Position numbers and translations under genes: made by a program. A model generated the notes under the pieces. The model saw only the letters and a list, made by a program, of their open reading frames with translations, ran no database searches and was not told the DNA's origin. From the NCBI GenBank assembly GCA_003250395.1, contig QKGM01000012.1:62001-126000 (forward strand): a stretch of 64,000 bases of DNA, read 5' to 3'. The DNA is from Bacteroidota bacterium. GTDB taxonomy: Bacteria; Bacteroidota; Bacteroidia; Bacteroidales; TTA-H9. This document shows positions 1 to 11,170 of the stretch, piece by piece; the first letter of the stretch is position 1; every line of letters starts with the position of its first letter.

Positions 1-258
1 TCAACATATTGGTTGTCTTATTCTATCAGTGTAGGCAGACAGACCAGGGAAGGATTGCTGATCACACTTTTAATAAAGCTTTAGTTCTTATGTAATTAAG
101 CAGACGCTGCAGGTGGTGGTGGAATTAATCATGGGGCTGTTTTCGATCCAACAAACTATCATTCAAATTTTTATCCGAAACATGTAATATTTCCGCCCTT
201 TTTCCTAAATTTGCCCCCTTATCGCGTAATTTTTTCAATGTAAATAATTTAAAGTCAA

Positions 259-2391
259 ATGAAGGTTTATCAGACGAAAGAAATCCGCAATATCGCACTC
301 GTAGGAGGCGCTAAAACCGGAAAAACCACCCTCGCCGAATCGATGTTATTCGAAGGCGGTGTGATCACCCGAAGAGGTACGATCGAAGACAAAAATACCG
401 TTTCAGACTATCGTGAAATAGAGCTTGAGCGTCAGAATTCAGTCTATTCCACCGTTTTGTATGCCGAATATGAAGGAAAGAAGATCAATATGATCGATTG
501 CCCGGGCTTCGATGATTTTGTCGGTGAAGTGGTTGCGGCTTTCAAGGTAGCTGATACTGCTTTGATGGTGGTAAATGCCCAGAACGGTGTAGAAGTTGGT
601 ACTGAGATTTCATGGCGCAATGCCAGCAAGTATGAAATGCCGGTTATTTTCGCTGTAAACCATCTTGAACATGAAAATTCGAATTTCGATGAAACCGTTC
701 GTCAGTTACATCAGTCATTTGGTGGTGGTGTTACCATATGCCAGTATCCTGTAAATGAAGGCGTCAGTTTTGATTCAGTAATTGACCTTCTTCAGATGAA
801 GATGTTGAAGTTTAAAACCGGTGGCGGAAAGGCTGAAGTACTTGATATCCCTGCAGGTGAAAAGGGTAAAGCCGATGAGCTTTATGCAAAGCTGGTCGAA
901 GAACTTGCCGCAAACGATGAAGAACTCATGGAGAAATTCTTCGAAAACGGATCGTTGACTGAAGAGGAAATGAGCCGTGGTTTAAAGATAGGCCTTACCA
1001 ACCGTGGTGTATTTCCTGTATTCTGTGTAAATGCGAAAGCTGATATGGGTGTCAACCGTCTTATGCAGTTTATATGCAATACTGTGCCAGCTCCTGATGA
1101 AGTAGCTCCGGTTAAAACCACAGAAGGAAAGGAACTATCGTGCAAGTCTTCTGATCCGGCAAGTGCTCTCGTTTTCAAGACTTCTATTGAGCAACATATT
1201 GGTGAAATCAGTTACTTTAAAGTATTTGCAGGCGAAATTACAGAAGCCATGGATATGGTTAATTCCGCCAATTCATCAAAGGAACGTCTTTCGCAGTTAT
1301 TTGCTGTAGCAGGGAAAAACCGTGTAAAACTTGAGAAAGTGGTCGCAGGGGATATTGCTGCTGCCATCAAACTGAAGAGTGTTAAGACCAATCATACACT
1401 CAACTCTCCCAAGAATGCCGACGATCGCATCGAACCGATCGTATATCCCAATCCAAAGATTACGATGGCTGTTAAAGCCAAAAACGCGAGTGACGATGAA
1501 AAAATCGGTACACTGTTTAACGAAATGCACCGGGTAGATCCCACCCTTACTGTAGAACAATCGAAAGAATTGCGTCAGTTGATAATTGGTGGCCAGGGAG
1601 AATTACATCTCAATATCGCAAAATGGCTTATCGAGAATATCAATAAGATTGCGATTGACTTCATTGCTCCGCGTATCCCTTATCGTGAAACCATCACAAA
1701 ATCAGCGAAGGCAATGTATCGTCATAAAAAACAATCAGGAGGTTCCGGCCAGTTTGGTGAAGTTCATATGATGATCCAGCCTTATACTGAAGGAATGGCA
1801 AATCAAACTGAATTTCCGGTACGTGGAACCGATGTTCATGAACTTGACTGGGGAGGGAAGCTTGTGTTAAATAATTGCATCGTGGGTGGTGCTATTGATG
1901 CCCGTTTTATCCCGGCCATTCTGAAGGGTATCATGGAAAAAATAGAGCAGGGTCCTCTCACAGGTTCCTATGCGCGCGATATCGTTGTAAATATCTATGA
2001 TGGTAAAATGCACCCAGTTGATTCAAACGAAATCTCCTTTAAACTGGCAGGTCGAAATGCATTCAAAGAAGCTTTTAAAAATGCTGGTCCCAAGATTCTT
2101 GAGCCAATTTATGATGTGGAAGTGATTATGCCGGAAGATAAGATGGGTGATGTAATGACCGATCTTCAGGGCCGCAGGGCTATGATCATGGGTATGGATA
2201 GTGAAGGAAATTTCCAGAAAATCAAAGCCCGTGTACCTCTGGCTGAGATGAACCGTTATTCCACTTCACTTAGCTCGATTACCAGCGGACGTGCCATGTA
2301 TTCATTAAAATTTGCTGAGTATGCTCAGGTACCACCTGATGTGCAAACGGCGTTGCTTAAAGCTTACGAAGAACAGGATACTGAAGAGTAG
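259..2391 (+). CDS. Elongation factor G paralog (EF-G2-like translational GTPase family protein)
   Basis: 710 aa; P-loop GGAKTGKTT, full EF-G domain layout (EF-G IV/C-terminal: GSGQFGEVHM, DLQGRRAMIMGMDSEG). G2, G3 and G4 motifs are degenerate (no RGITI, DCPGF instead of DTPGH, NHLE instead of NKxD). Confidence 0.93.
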   Translation: MKVYQTKEIRNIALVGGAKTGKTTLAESMLFEGGVITRRGTIEDKNTVSDYREIELERQNSVYSTVLYAEYEGKKINMIDCPGFDDFVGEVVAAFKVADTALMVVNAQNGVEVGTEISWRNASKYEMPVIFAVNHLEHENSNFDETVRQLHQSFGGGVTICQYPVNEGVSFDSVIDLLQMKMLKFKTGGGKAEVLDIPAGEKGKADELYAKLVEELAANDEELMEKFFENGSLTEEEMSRGLKIGLTNRGVFPVFCVNAKADMGVNRLMQFICNTVPAPDEVAPVKTTEGKELSCKSSDPASALVFKTSIEQHIGEISYFKVFAGEITEAMDMVNSANSSKERLSQLFAVAGKNRVKLEKVVAGDIAAAIKLKSVKTNHTLNSPKNADDRIEPIVYPNPKITMAVKAKNASDDEKIGTLFNEMHRVDPTLTVEQSKELRQLIIGGQGELHLNIAKWLIENINKIAIDFIAPRIPYRETITKSAKAMYRHKKQSGGSGQFGEVHMMIQPYTEGMANQTEFPVRGTDVHELDWGGKLVLNNCIVGGAIDARFIPAILKGIMEKIEQGPLTGSYARDIVVNIYDGKMHPVDSNEISFKLAGRNAFKEAFKNAGPKILEPIYDVEVIMPEDKMGDVMTDLQGRRAMIMGMDSEGNFQKIKARVPLAEMNRYSTSLSSITSGRAMYSLKFAEYAQVPPDVQTALLKAYEEQDTEE

Positions 2392-2408
2392 ATTCTTTGG
2401 AATTTTGT

Positions 2409-2453
2409 AAAATACAAATTGCCGGACGGTGTAAGTCCGGCAATTTGTATTTT
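2409..2453. terminator. Bidirectional intrinsic terminator between convergent genes
   Basis: Perfect 19-bp stem AAAATACAAATTGCCGGAC / GTCCGGCAATTTGTATTTT with 7-nt loop. Confidence 0.85.
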
Positions 2454-2483
2454 AATTAAGGCCGAAGTGTTTTTCAATACAAA

Positions 2484-3455
2484 TTACAGGAAAAACAATA
2501 CCACACCGATGACACTCACGACAGCACCTGTCACCTCCCGCAGAGTAACCTTCTGTCCCATGAAAATTACTGATGGGGCAATGATCAATACAGGCACTAT
2601 TGCCATCAGAGTTGAGCCAATTCCTGTAGTGGTATAACGAACAGATAGTAATGAAAAACTTACTCCGAGAAATGGGCCAAAAATAGAGCCCAGCAATACT
2701 CCTTTCATCGCCTTGTGATCATAGAGGGCTTCTCTGACCAGCTGCGTCTTGCCAAAACCTGCAACGATAATCCCAAAACCGACCATCCCTGCCAGAATTC
2801 GGATATGGCTTGCGGCAAATGGATCGTAATCACCCATCCCGTATTTACTCATCACCAGCCCTATCGCCTGCCCTACCGCCCCGCCAAGGGCAAAGAGAAG
2901 ACCTTTTAGCGGATAATTAAGCCCCAATTTCTTAGTGTTACCATTTCGCGCCAGAATGGCCATGGCAATACCACCAATGGTAAGTGTCATACCAGCAAGG
3001 TGAAGCAATCCCATCGTTTCTCCTAATGCAATCCATCCGATGAATGCTGTGATAGGAGGTACCAGTGTCATGATAAGCATAGCCACCCGGGCAGAAAGCA
3101 TGGCATAACTTCGAAAGAGGCAGTAATCGCCAAATACAAAACCAATCAGACCTGATAAAATCAGCCAGCTCCAGTTATGAGCAGAAGCATCCAAAGGCAA
3201 TGGGCTTCCCCTGTAGATCCAGGTAAAGAACATTAAAATGAAAAAAGCAATGAAAAGTCGCAGAAAGTTTACTGCCAATGATCCGATACGCTTGGTTGCC
3301 ATCTCGAATGAAAGTGCGGTAACAGTCCAGAATACTGCGGTTGCAAGAGCTGCAGATTCACCGGCATAGGGGAAGGGAGGAGACATAGACTCTTTTTTTG
3401 AGGCGGCAAAGATAAACCTTTCAGTCGATTGCACTTCTTCTCCTACAATTTGCAA
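2484..3455 (-). CDS. EamA/DMT superfamily transporter (start possibly at 3386)
   Basis: About 10 hydrophobic segments in two repeated halves; typical EamA motifs (LSGLIGFVFGDYCLFRSYAML, ETMGLLHLAGMTLTIGGI). Confidence 0.88.
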   Translation of the reverse strand: MQIVGEEVQSTERFIFAASKKESMSPPFPYAGESAALATAVFWTVTALSFEMATKRIGSLAVNFLRLFIAFFILMFFTWIYRGSPLPLDASAHNWSWLILSGLIGFVFGDYCLFRSYAMLSARVAMLIMTLVPPITAFIGWIALGETMGLLHLAGMTLTIGGIAMAILARNGNTKKLGLNYPLKGLLFALGGAVGQAIGLVMSKYGMGDYDPFAASHIRILAGMVGFGIIVAGFGKTQLVREALYDHKAMKGVLLGSIFGPFLGVSFSLLSVRYTTTGIGSTLMAIVPVLIIAPSVIFMGQKVTLREVTGAVVSVIGVVLFFL

Positions 3456-3818
3456 TAAACCGGTATCTGTATTTTTTAAAGATTTCTCTAAAAAGTAGTG
3501 AAAAAAAACTTTGTATAAGAGTAATACGATCTGTTCAGGTTCTTTGATGATAAAGATATCAATTGGATAGTTATTAAGTATGTAATTAACACACCTGTAA
3601 ATGAATTATGCTGCCTATCAAAATGGTTTGATACCAAGTAAAAAGTAGCAAGGACGAGCGGTGTTCTATCATTCCACCGAGTCCATTGTTTTCGGGTATA
3701 TAACACCGTTTTGACAGGAAAAATAACCAGAATCTAAATCAGATTCTTAAATACCCAACCAGAGTATTTCAGCGTTTATCTTTTACGATTGGAAGTTGAG
3801 AGACCTATCAGCCCTTAA

Positions 3819-6161
3819 TCATTCCCAGCGAAGAACGTCGGCAGGGTTGGCAGTTACGGCCTTCACACCATGCCATGTGACTGTAATAAGGCTTACAATG
3901 AGTGTAATTATCAGCGCAACTAAAGGAGCCAGCCACCCAATTGCAACGTGAAACGGAAAGTTATCGAGCCAACGCCATACCAGGGGAATGGTCATCGGGA
4001 CTGCCACTATTGCTGCTACCAACACCCAACGGGCGAAGCTTCGATAGAGTAAAAAAAGAAGCGAAACCTCGCTGGCACCATTCACTTTTCGTATGGCCAC
4101 TTCACGACGCCTCTTCCGGGTTACATACCCGGCCATTCCCAATTGTCCTAAAGCAGCAATTACAAGTGCAACGGCAGCCATTGAAAGGAAGACATCTGAC
4201 AGACGTGCCTCAGTCTGTAATGAATCCTGCTGTATCTGTCCGACAATTTTATAATCAAGTGGAAATTCCTGTTCCCACGCCTTCCATATTTTCTCAACCC
4301 TCTCAATTACGGCCCTTTCATTACGGGCATCATAACGTACACTTACCCAACGTACCGATTGATCATTCCAAACGAAAACCAATGGCCGTACAGGTTCATT
4401 GAGTTTGTCGAACTGAAAATCTTCAACCACACCAATTACTTCAGGATTGGCTGATTTAAGTGTCCAACCGCCTTCTTCTTTTGAAAACTTCTGACCTATG
4501 GCATTGCTCCAGCCGATTGCCTCAACAGCCTTCTGATTCAGAATAATACGGCTGTTCCTGTCTGCCTGGTATTGCTCGTCGAAATTCCTTCCGTCAACTA
4601 TCTTCATCCCCATGGTTTTAATAAACCATGGATCAATGCTCATGATCCGGAATGCAATCTCCCGGTCGTTGACTGTATGGGTTTCGGTATTAAACATCGA
4701 TCCCGGGACTCCTTGCGAAAAACTGGCTTCTTCAATCATTGGTTCCTGTTTCAACCTGTTTCGCAACTCATCTTTATGTTTCCATATTTCACCCTTAATT
4801 TGAAAATGGAGCACTCCATCGCCGCTAAAACCCATATTTCTGTGTTGCATGAAATAGAATTGGCGTCCGATAACAATAGTCCCTGTAATCAAGGCAATAG
4901 ATATAGCAAACTGAAAAACAACCAGGGCAGTACGAAGTATCACTGCTCGTCTTCCCCTTACGAGAGAACCACGCATTGCCTGAACCGGACTGAATGAAGC
5001 AAGCACAATGGCAGGTGCCAGACCCGATAATATACATAACACTAATGGTGCCAATAAAACAAGATAAAACGGAACTCTTAGAAGTATGGCTGACCCTGCT
5101 ACTAGATTGAAGGCGGGTAACAACAACCAGGCTATAATCAACCCGAAAAATATAGCGAACAGGCTGACAAAAAATGATTCAGCAATGTATTGGCTCAGCA
5201 ATATAGCACGAGGTGCCCCCAGTATTTTCCGAAGTCCTGTTTCACGGGCACGCCCCAGTGCTTCTGCTGTTGCCATATTCACAAAATTAATCACTGCCAA
5301 AAACAAAATCATAATTCCAACGGCTGCTAAAACGAGTGTTACTTCCTTGTTCCCATGTCTGGCACCCGTTTCATACTGGGCAGTGTTGAAGAAATAGATG
5401 TCGTCAAGAGGCCGCAGGTGTAATCCTAAATTATGCTCAGACTCATCTTTGTACACGTTCTTCATCAGGTCCTTTGTCAGGGACATCTCGATAACAGAAG
5501 GGTCGACTCCTTTAGCAAGCGTAAGATAAGTAGGGAAATTTGACGCATGAAAGCTGTCGAGATAAGTGGGGTCAAACCATTGCTTCAGAATGTTAACAGA
5601 AAGCAGAGCATCAAATCTGAGATGAACATCATCAGGATCGGCTACTATACCTGTTACTTTTACAAGCACACCCCTACGGGTTTTAATAGTCTGTCCTATA
5701 GGATCACTGTCTCCAAAAAGCATAGTCGCGGTAGAGGAAGTAAGTACTACTGAAGCTGGATCCGAAAGGGCTGTATTACTGTTACCCCGTATGAACTTCA
5801 GATTGAACATCTGCGGGACTATGGAATCGACACATGCAAAACACCCAATTCGGTAGTGCTTGTTATTGCAAAACACATCAGCATTCTGATCAAAATAGAA
5901 CCTCCCGATCTTTTCGATTCCACTATACCGGTTGTTCAGATAAGAACCAATGGCCGGGGGAACTACGCACCAATCGCCGAATTCAATCCGATACATCCTG
6001 TTTCGATCTGTTATATCCCGGTCGTGATTAAATTCCTTTTTTACATAGAGCATAATAAGGGTAAAAATGGCTACCCCCAAAGCGAGACCTCCAATACTGA
6101 TGAGATGTAAGACAGGACGACGGCGGAACTGCCGGATAAACAACAAGAAGGCCTGTTTCAT
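3819..6161 (-). CDS. ABC transporter permease, FtsX/MacB-like (MacB_PCD + FtsX domains)
   Basis: 780 aa; N-terminal HLISIGGLALGVAIFTLI, ETGLRKILGAPRAILLSQYIAESFFVSL and C-terminal REVAIRKVNGAS motifs typical of Bacteroidota FtsX-family permeases. Confidence 0.92.
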   Translation of the reverse strand: MKQAFLLFIRQFRRRPVLHLISIGGLALGVAIFTLIMLYVKKEFNHDRDITDRNRMYRIEFGDWCVVPPAIGSYLNNRYSGIEKIGRFYFDQNADVFCNNKHYRIGCFACVDSIVPQMFNLKFIRGNSNTALSDPASVVLTSSTATMLFGDSDPIGQTIKTRRGVLVKVTGIVADPDDVHLRFDALLSVNILKQWFDPTYLDSFHASNFPTYLTLAKGVDPSVIEMSLTKDLMKNVYKDESEHNLGLHLRPLDDIYFFNTAQYETGARHGNKEVTLVLAAVGIMILFLAVINFVNMATAEALGRARETGLRKILGAPRAILLSQYIAESFFVSLFAIFFGLIIAWLLLPAFNLVAGSAILLRVPFYLVLLAPLVLCILSGLAPAIVLASFSPVQAMRGSLVRGRRAVILRTALVVFQFAISIALITGTIVIGRQFYFMQHRNMGFSGDGVLHFQIKGEIWKHKDELRNRLKQEPMIEEASFSQGVPGSMFNTETHTVNDREIAFRIMSIDPWFIKTMGMKIVDGRNFDEQYQADRNSRIILNQKAVEAIGWSNAIGQKFSKEEGGWTLKSANPEVIGVVEDFQFDKLNEPVRPLVFVWNDQSVRWVSVRYDARNERAVIERVEKIWKAWEQEFPLDYKIVGQIQQDSLQTEARLSDVFLSMAAVALVIAALGQLGMAGYVTRKRRREVAIRKVNGASEVSLLFLLYRSFARWVLVAAIVAVPMTIPLVWRWLDNFPFHVAIGWLAPLVALIITLIVSLITVTWHGVKAVTANPADVLRWE

Positions 6162-6424
6162 AATAATTGGGTGATTATAATTTCTAACCTCTTAGAAGTA
6201 CTTATCCATGAAAAGTTACAACGCGTAAAGTTGAAACCAGTCAGATAAAACGAAGCCACCAGACCTGATCAAAGATTTCTGAGCTGTCTGGTGGTTTTAA
6301 ATTCCCTGGTTAGGTTGCATTGTCCTATGGTACATTGCCTGAGTTCTCAAAAAACAAGGATACCATCAGGACCTCAGAGCTTATAATAGTCCGAATTTTT
6401 AAAGACCTGATAGCACTGTATCCA

Positions 6425-7942
6425 TTAGATTCCGGGTACCAGTGAATCCGGAATATTGAGCGACACTTTCCGAAGGAAGGCAGTAGTAGCCTCCATATCG
6501 GTGAACATGATCCTGTCGTTTTCTACGAAGGGAACTACTTTGCGATAATCGGCGACGAAGTTTTCAATAAAATCTGAAGAGCGGGCTGGGCGTCTGAACT
6601 CCAGAGCCTGAGCTGCATTCATCAGTTCAATGGCCAGAATCTTCTCTAGATTATTGACAACCCGCAGAAGCTTGGTTGCAGCGTTAGCCCCCATACTTAC
6701 ATGGTCTTCCTGACCCTGTGATGATTCAATAGAATCAACAGAAGCGGGTGTACTCAGTTGTTTGTTCTGACTCACTATGCTGGCAGCAGCATACTGCGGA
6801 ATCATAAAGCCTGAGTTTAATCCGGGCCTTGCGACAAGAAAGCCTGGTAATCCACGTTTCCCGGCTATAAGCTGGTAGGTTCGCCTCTCACTTATATTAC
6901 CAAGTTCGGCTAAGGCTATGGCAAGAAAATCCATCACTAACGCAATTGGCTCCCCGTGGAAATTTCCGCCACTGATGATCAGATCTTCCTCAATGAAGAT
7001 TGTAGGATTATCGGTAACAGCATTGATCTCGGACGAGAAAACTCCAGCCGCGTGATTAATCGTGTCTTTTACCGCGCCATGTACCTGCGGGATGCAACGA
7101 AAAGAATAGGGATCCTGTACATGTTCTTTAGGGCGGTTGATAAGCTCCGAACCTTCAAGCAATTTGCGGAATCTTTCGGCTGTGCTTATTTGCCCCCGAT
7201 GTCCTCTGATCTGATGCAGCAGGTGATTAAATGGCTCAGGGCGTCCATCAAAGGCATCAAGCGAAAGGGCTCCGATAATGTCGCTGAGGATAGACAGCCT
7301 GATAGATCTGATAAGACTGTATACACCATATGAACTCATAAACTGGGTTCCATTCAGAAGGGCAAGACCTTCTTTCGACTGTAGAACCAAAGGTTTCCAT
7401 CCCATAAGGCTGAGTGCTTTGGCGGCATCCATCTTCTCCCCCTTCAGACGAACTTCACCCATTCCAAGAAGAGGCAGGGAAAGATGTGCAAGTGGTGCCA
7501 GATCACCCGAGGCACCCAGTGAGCCCTGCTCATAAACGATGGGCAAAATATCATGATTATAGAAATCAAGTAAACGTTGTACTGTATCGACCTGTACCCC
7601 GCTATGGCCATACGAAAGAGATCGTGCTTTCAGAATAAGCATTAGCCTCACGACATCAGCGGGGGCTTCTTCGCCCATACCACAGGCATGAGACATTACC
7701 AGGTTTGTTTGCAATTGTGAAAGATCTTCACGCGAGATCCTGTGATTACACAAAGAGCCAAATCCAGTATTGATTCCGTAAATAGGTTCGTCCTGACCTG
7801 CCATCTTCTGATCCAGATAGCTGCGGCAGGCTGCGATACGGTTTACTGCTTCTGCAGAAAGCATCACCATTTGCCTGCCATTCAGAATATCAAATAAGTT
7901 GTTAAAGGTAAGCTTATCGAAACCGATTGTATATGTTTCCAT
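6425..7942 (-). CDS. hutH: Histidine ammonia-lyase
   Basis: Contains the MIO-forming GSLGASGDLAPLAHLSLPLLG and YGINTGFGSL motifs; QEDHVSMGANAATKL. ORF extends to 7975; Met at 7942 preferred. Confidence 0.95.
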   Translation of the reverse strand: METYTIGFDKLTFNNLFDILNGRQMVMLSAEAVNRIAACRSYLDQKMAGQDEPIYGINTGFGSLCNHRISREDLSQLQTNLVMSHACGMGEEAPADVVRLMLILKARSLSYGHSGVQVDTVQRLLDFYNHDILPIVYEQGSLGASGDLAPLAHLSLPLLGMGEVRLKGEKMDAAKALSLMGWKPLVLQSKEGLALLNGTQFMSSYGVYSLIRSIRLSILSDIIGALSLDAFDGRPEPFNHLLHQIRGHRGQISTAERFRKLLEGSELINRPKEHVQDPYSFRCIPQVHGAVKDTINHAAGVFSSEINAVTDNPTIFIEEDLIISGGNFHGEPIALVMDFLAIALAELGNISERRTYQLIAGKRGLPGFLVARPGLNSGFMIPQYAAASIVSQNKQLSTPASVDSIESSQGQEDHVSMGANAATKLLRVVNNLEKILAIELMNAAQALEFRRPARSSDFIENFVADYRKVVPFVENDRIMFTDMEATTAFLRKVSLNIPDSLVPGI

Positions 7943-8181
7943 GAATAAAGAGTGATTTTTGTGTGGTAAATACAAAGCAAACAGAAAGAGCCACCACTAG
8001 GAAGGAGTGACAACTAAAGTAAAGTAAAATAATAGAGAATAATGCCCCGGTTAGCCTAACCTAAGCAGAGACAGGCCCGATTGACCTTAATCTTATATTT
8101 GAGCTGATACGAATGCATAGCGTGGCAAAGGTAGAAAATTTTATGGCCTATCATTGAACCCTTCTATGTAATCTGAATCAA

Positions 8182-10809
8182 TCAATCTACGCCTACTGAG
8201 ATTTCATTACCCAACGAAATTCCTACCCTAATTCCGAAGGCTTTGTATGAATCTTCCTCCCAGGCCGTGAAGGCTTCAACCTTAATCAAATGTAATATGT
8301 TTTCGATGCCATACCCTATTTCAAAATAATTGGGAGAGTGTTCTGTACGAAGATAGTTAATACTGAGGCTTTCGCGTACCCCTGCAATATTCAGCCAGAA
8401 AATCCGCGACAACAGGAAGCGATTCATCCTTACGGTAGTCAGGGTACTTACCCAGGGCCCCCTGGTGCTGAAGCGATAATAATCCAATAACTGGTAGCTA
8501 TCCACAGAGCCCTTCAGGGTTATGGCAGTCAGATTACCATTAAAATGCTTGAAATCGGGGAATAAAAGCTCATGATTATAAAAGGTGGTTCCGACGGATA
8601 GCTTCATTTCGAATTCTCCCCGGGGGCCATGACTCAGGTGATGAATCCCTGCCACAATACGATGATAATCAACATCGGTTCCTGTCAGATCACCCAAAGC
8701 ACCCGTATAATTGAATGTAATTACAGGATAAGATTTCTTTAGAGGCGAAAGTTTGCCATTGTTACGCATAAACCTGAGGCCGGGATTATAACTGATACCA
8801 GTGTTGATTAAAAAGGCTTCGTGCTGTCTAAATCTGGTATCTGGTAATTCAATTGAAACAGGTGCATTAGGCGTATAATTTCGCCCCTTGCGTGATACCC
8901 ATGTATAATCTGTAGTATTCTCAAGTGGAGAACGACGTGACCACTCTACTCCCCCAAATAGTTTCACTGTAGGTGTCAATTGCACAGTCCCATTGATGCC
9001 ACCAAAAGATTTCTCATAAATCTTCAGATAATTATCCATCCACAGAAGGGAATAAAACGTGTTAATAAACGGATGAACCGGTTCATCCTGATTATACTGC
9101 TCTATATAATTTCCTCCAGTCAGGCTTAACTCATTGCGTCGCCAAGAATTCCTCTGATAACGCCAGGCTATCTCTCCCCTGCCATAAAATGCCCGACTGA
9201 CAAAACCATACCTGAAATCACCCTTTACCCTGAACCGGTCTCTGCCATATCGGGTAAGTTCGACAGGAATCGTGAAGTTAAGCCCTTCAACAGTATTAAA
9301 ATTAAGTTGCTCGAATGGGGAGCCATTGCGAATCCACCAGTATTTGCTAATCTTATGGCTATTTCCAAACAAGAGGGCATCGGCAGCTTTACCAAACTTT
9401 CCACCAACACTTGCGGTATCACTTCTTTTCATCGCTTCAACGCTGTCTATCTTCTTTCCCAATCCTGGGCGTTTTTCAAGACTGGTTAAAGGGATTGGGC
9501 GCAATGAATCCCAGAAGGCTCCATCGCGTTTAAAAGCCATTGTATCTATGCTTTGGGTGTAGTCCATTATAACCTTAGGTTCCTTCTCTTTCTTTTTTGA
9601 ATCGCGCTCCATCTTTTTCATCACTTTTTTAAACTCCTTAAGTGTGAACTTCTGGGGCTGTTGGGTTATCGCGTTCGTTGTATCTGAATGTTTTTGTTTT
9701 AAATGCTCTTTCTCTTCGGCAACTGCCAGTGCATAATCTCTCTCTGTCTTTTCGTCGATAAGGACAAGTTTGTCGTATGACAGTGTGTCATTGAGGACTA
9801 CCTTATAGTCACTGAGTGAAGCCAGGTACTGAAATTTCATTTCTACACCAAAAAGGCTACCACTCATATCGTAACGATGACTTATTGGAAACCAAACTTT
9901 TTGACTGACAGGTGCAAACATCTGATTGATGTTTATCTCGAATCCCTGAGACCACGTTTTAAGTGTAAAACTGTAAACCGACCAGTTTCCTTCAACTATA
10001 TATATATCCCCTTCGAATACATTAGCGCCCCTACTTCGCGGAATAACCCTGACCTGGTTAATCTCATTCTGCCCGTCCAGGAAGCTGTTGACCAACTTAA
10101 ACCTGTAAAATCCGAATGCTGAAGGACTGAGTGGTGAAACCACCCCTGCGAACATCGGTTCATAAATATTGGCATTCACAAACTGATTAATCTCAACGCG
10201 TCCGGTGTCCTGATTGTTTGATCTTGCTGAAAGCACCTCCTGCCTGTATGTATTGGGGTACTCGTATGAATTGCGGCTAATAGTCTCTGATAAAAAATAC
10301 TCCGTTGTATCGAGAGGCTGCTGGGCCGCCAAAGTACGTACTATTTTAGGGATCTTAATCTCACCATAACCCTTGATATAAATTGTGGCTTCATAACCTT
10401 TTATCAACATTTTATAATATCCGGCTGAGGCGATAGCTTTCCGCATAATGGCATACGCCGGATCTTCGGTTGAGGAAGTAATCGTTACAACAGGTAATTG
10501 AACAGTCTGTGGTATCAGTTTGACAGTAATGTTTTCATATCCTGATCCGATGGTGATAATCCGTTTTTCAGTTGTAAGCCCAAGGAATTGAAAATTAACA
10601 TGATATTTACCGGCTGATAACGGAAAATCAAACATTCCCTGCTCGTTGGTTACTGTCCCTGATTTTTTCTCTACCACATAGACTGTTGCATATGGTAGAG
10701 GATCACCCTGGCCGGAGATGATGGTTCCACGTATACCAGTCTGGCCTTTTACAGCACCCATGAATAAACAACTTACAAGGAGCAGGAATAGCAAGCCATT
10801 TTTTATCAT
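8182..10809 (-). CDS. DUF5686 / carboxypeptidase-like regulatory domain outer-membrane protein
   Basis: Signal peptide, N-terminal CarboxypepD_reg-like domain (GTIISGQGDPLPYATVYVVEKKSGTVTNEQGMFDF), long beta-rich C-terminus. ORF extends to 10905; signal-peptide Met is at 10809. Confidence 0.85.
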   Translation of the reverse strand: MIKNGLLFLLLVSCLFMGAVKGQTGIRGTIISGQGDPLPYATVYVVEKKSGTVTNEQGMFDFPLSAGKYHVNFQFLGLTTEKRIITIGSGYENITVKLIPQTVQLPVVTITSSTEDPAYAIMRKAIASAGYYKMLIKGYEATIYIKGYGEIKIPKIVRTLAAQQPLDTTEYFLSETISRNSYEYPNTYRQEVLSARSNNQDTGRVEINQFVNANIYEPMFAGVVSPLSPSAFGFYRFKLVNSFLDGQNEINQVRVIPRSRGANVFEGDIYIVEGNWSVYSFTLKTWSQGFEININQMFAPVSQKVWFPISHRYDMSGSLFGVEMKFQYLASLSDYKVVLNDTLSYDKLVLIDEKTERDYALAVAEEKEHLKQKHSDTTNAITQQPQKFTLKEFKKVMKKMERDSKKKEKEPKVIMDYTQSIDTMAFKRDGAFWDSLRPIPLTSLEKRPGLGKKIDSVEAMKRSDTASVGGKFGKAADALLFGNSHKISKYWWIRNGSPFEQLNFNTVEGLNFTIPVELTRYGRDRFRVKGDFRYGFVSRAFYGRGEIAWRYQRNSWRRNELSLTGGNYIEQYNQDEPVHPFINTFYSLLWMDNYLKIYEKSFGGINGTVQLTPTVKLFGGVEWSRRSPLENTTDYTWVSRKGRNYTPNAPVSIELPDTRFRQHEAFLINTGISYNPGLRFMRNNGKLSPLKKSYPVITFNYTGALGDLTGTDVDYHRIVAGIHHLSHGPRGEFEMKLSVGTTFYNHELLFPDFKHFNGNLTAITLKGSVDSYQLLDYYRFSTRGPWVSTLTTVRMNRFLLSRIFWLNIAGVRESLSINYLRTEHSPNYFEIGYGIENILHLIKVEAFTAWEEDSYKAFGIRVGISLGNEISVGVD

Positions 10810-11170
10810 ATTTCCGGAGAATTGGTTTTTGCAAAGATAAACACTGTCAGGTGGACGCAAAGAAAGCGAATAGGTTACTTTTAGCCTCTGATTCCAATGG
10901 CACATCTACTTCTTAATTTGGGTTCTCGTGTAAAATAGCAGGATTGTATGATTATTTCCTGCATATCATATCATAATAACCAACTATTTTTGCTTCATAT
11001 TGCTTTTTCCGGACATATGTTCGTACCCGTACACACGATGTGCATTTTCCAACACTATTTTTAGGAAATTTCAGATGGATAAATTTATCTAATATACAAA
11101 CAATTAGCATATTGGAAAATTTGGCTCGATTTTATAGGAAAGGGCAGCAAACTCTTTAAACAAGTCGTCT

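Noticed and set aside
2419-2637. 72-aa ORF overlapping the terminator and the EamA gene on the opposite strand
   Set aside because: Begins inside a perfect terminator stem and is antisense to a clear transporter gene.
3488-3706. 72-aa minus-strand ORF between EamA and the FtsX permease
   Set aside because: Low-complexity, AT-rich, no signature.
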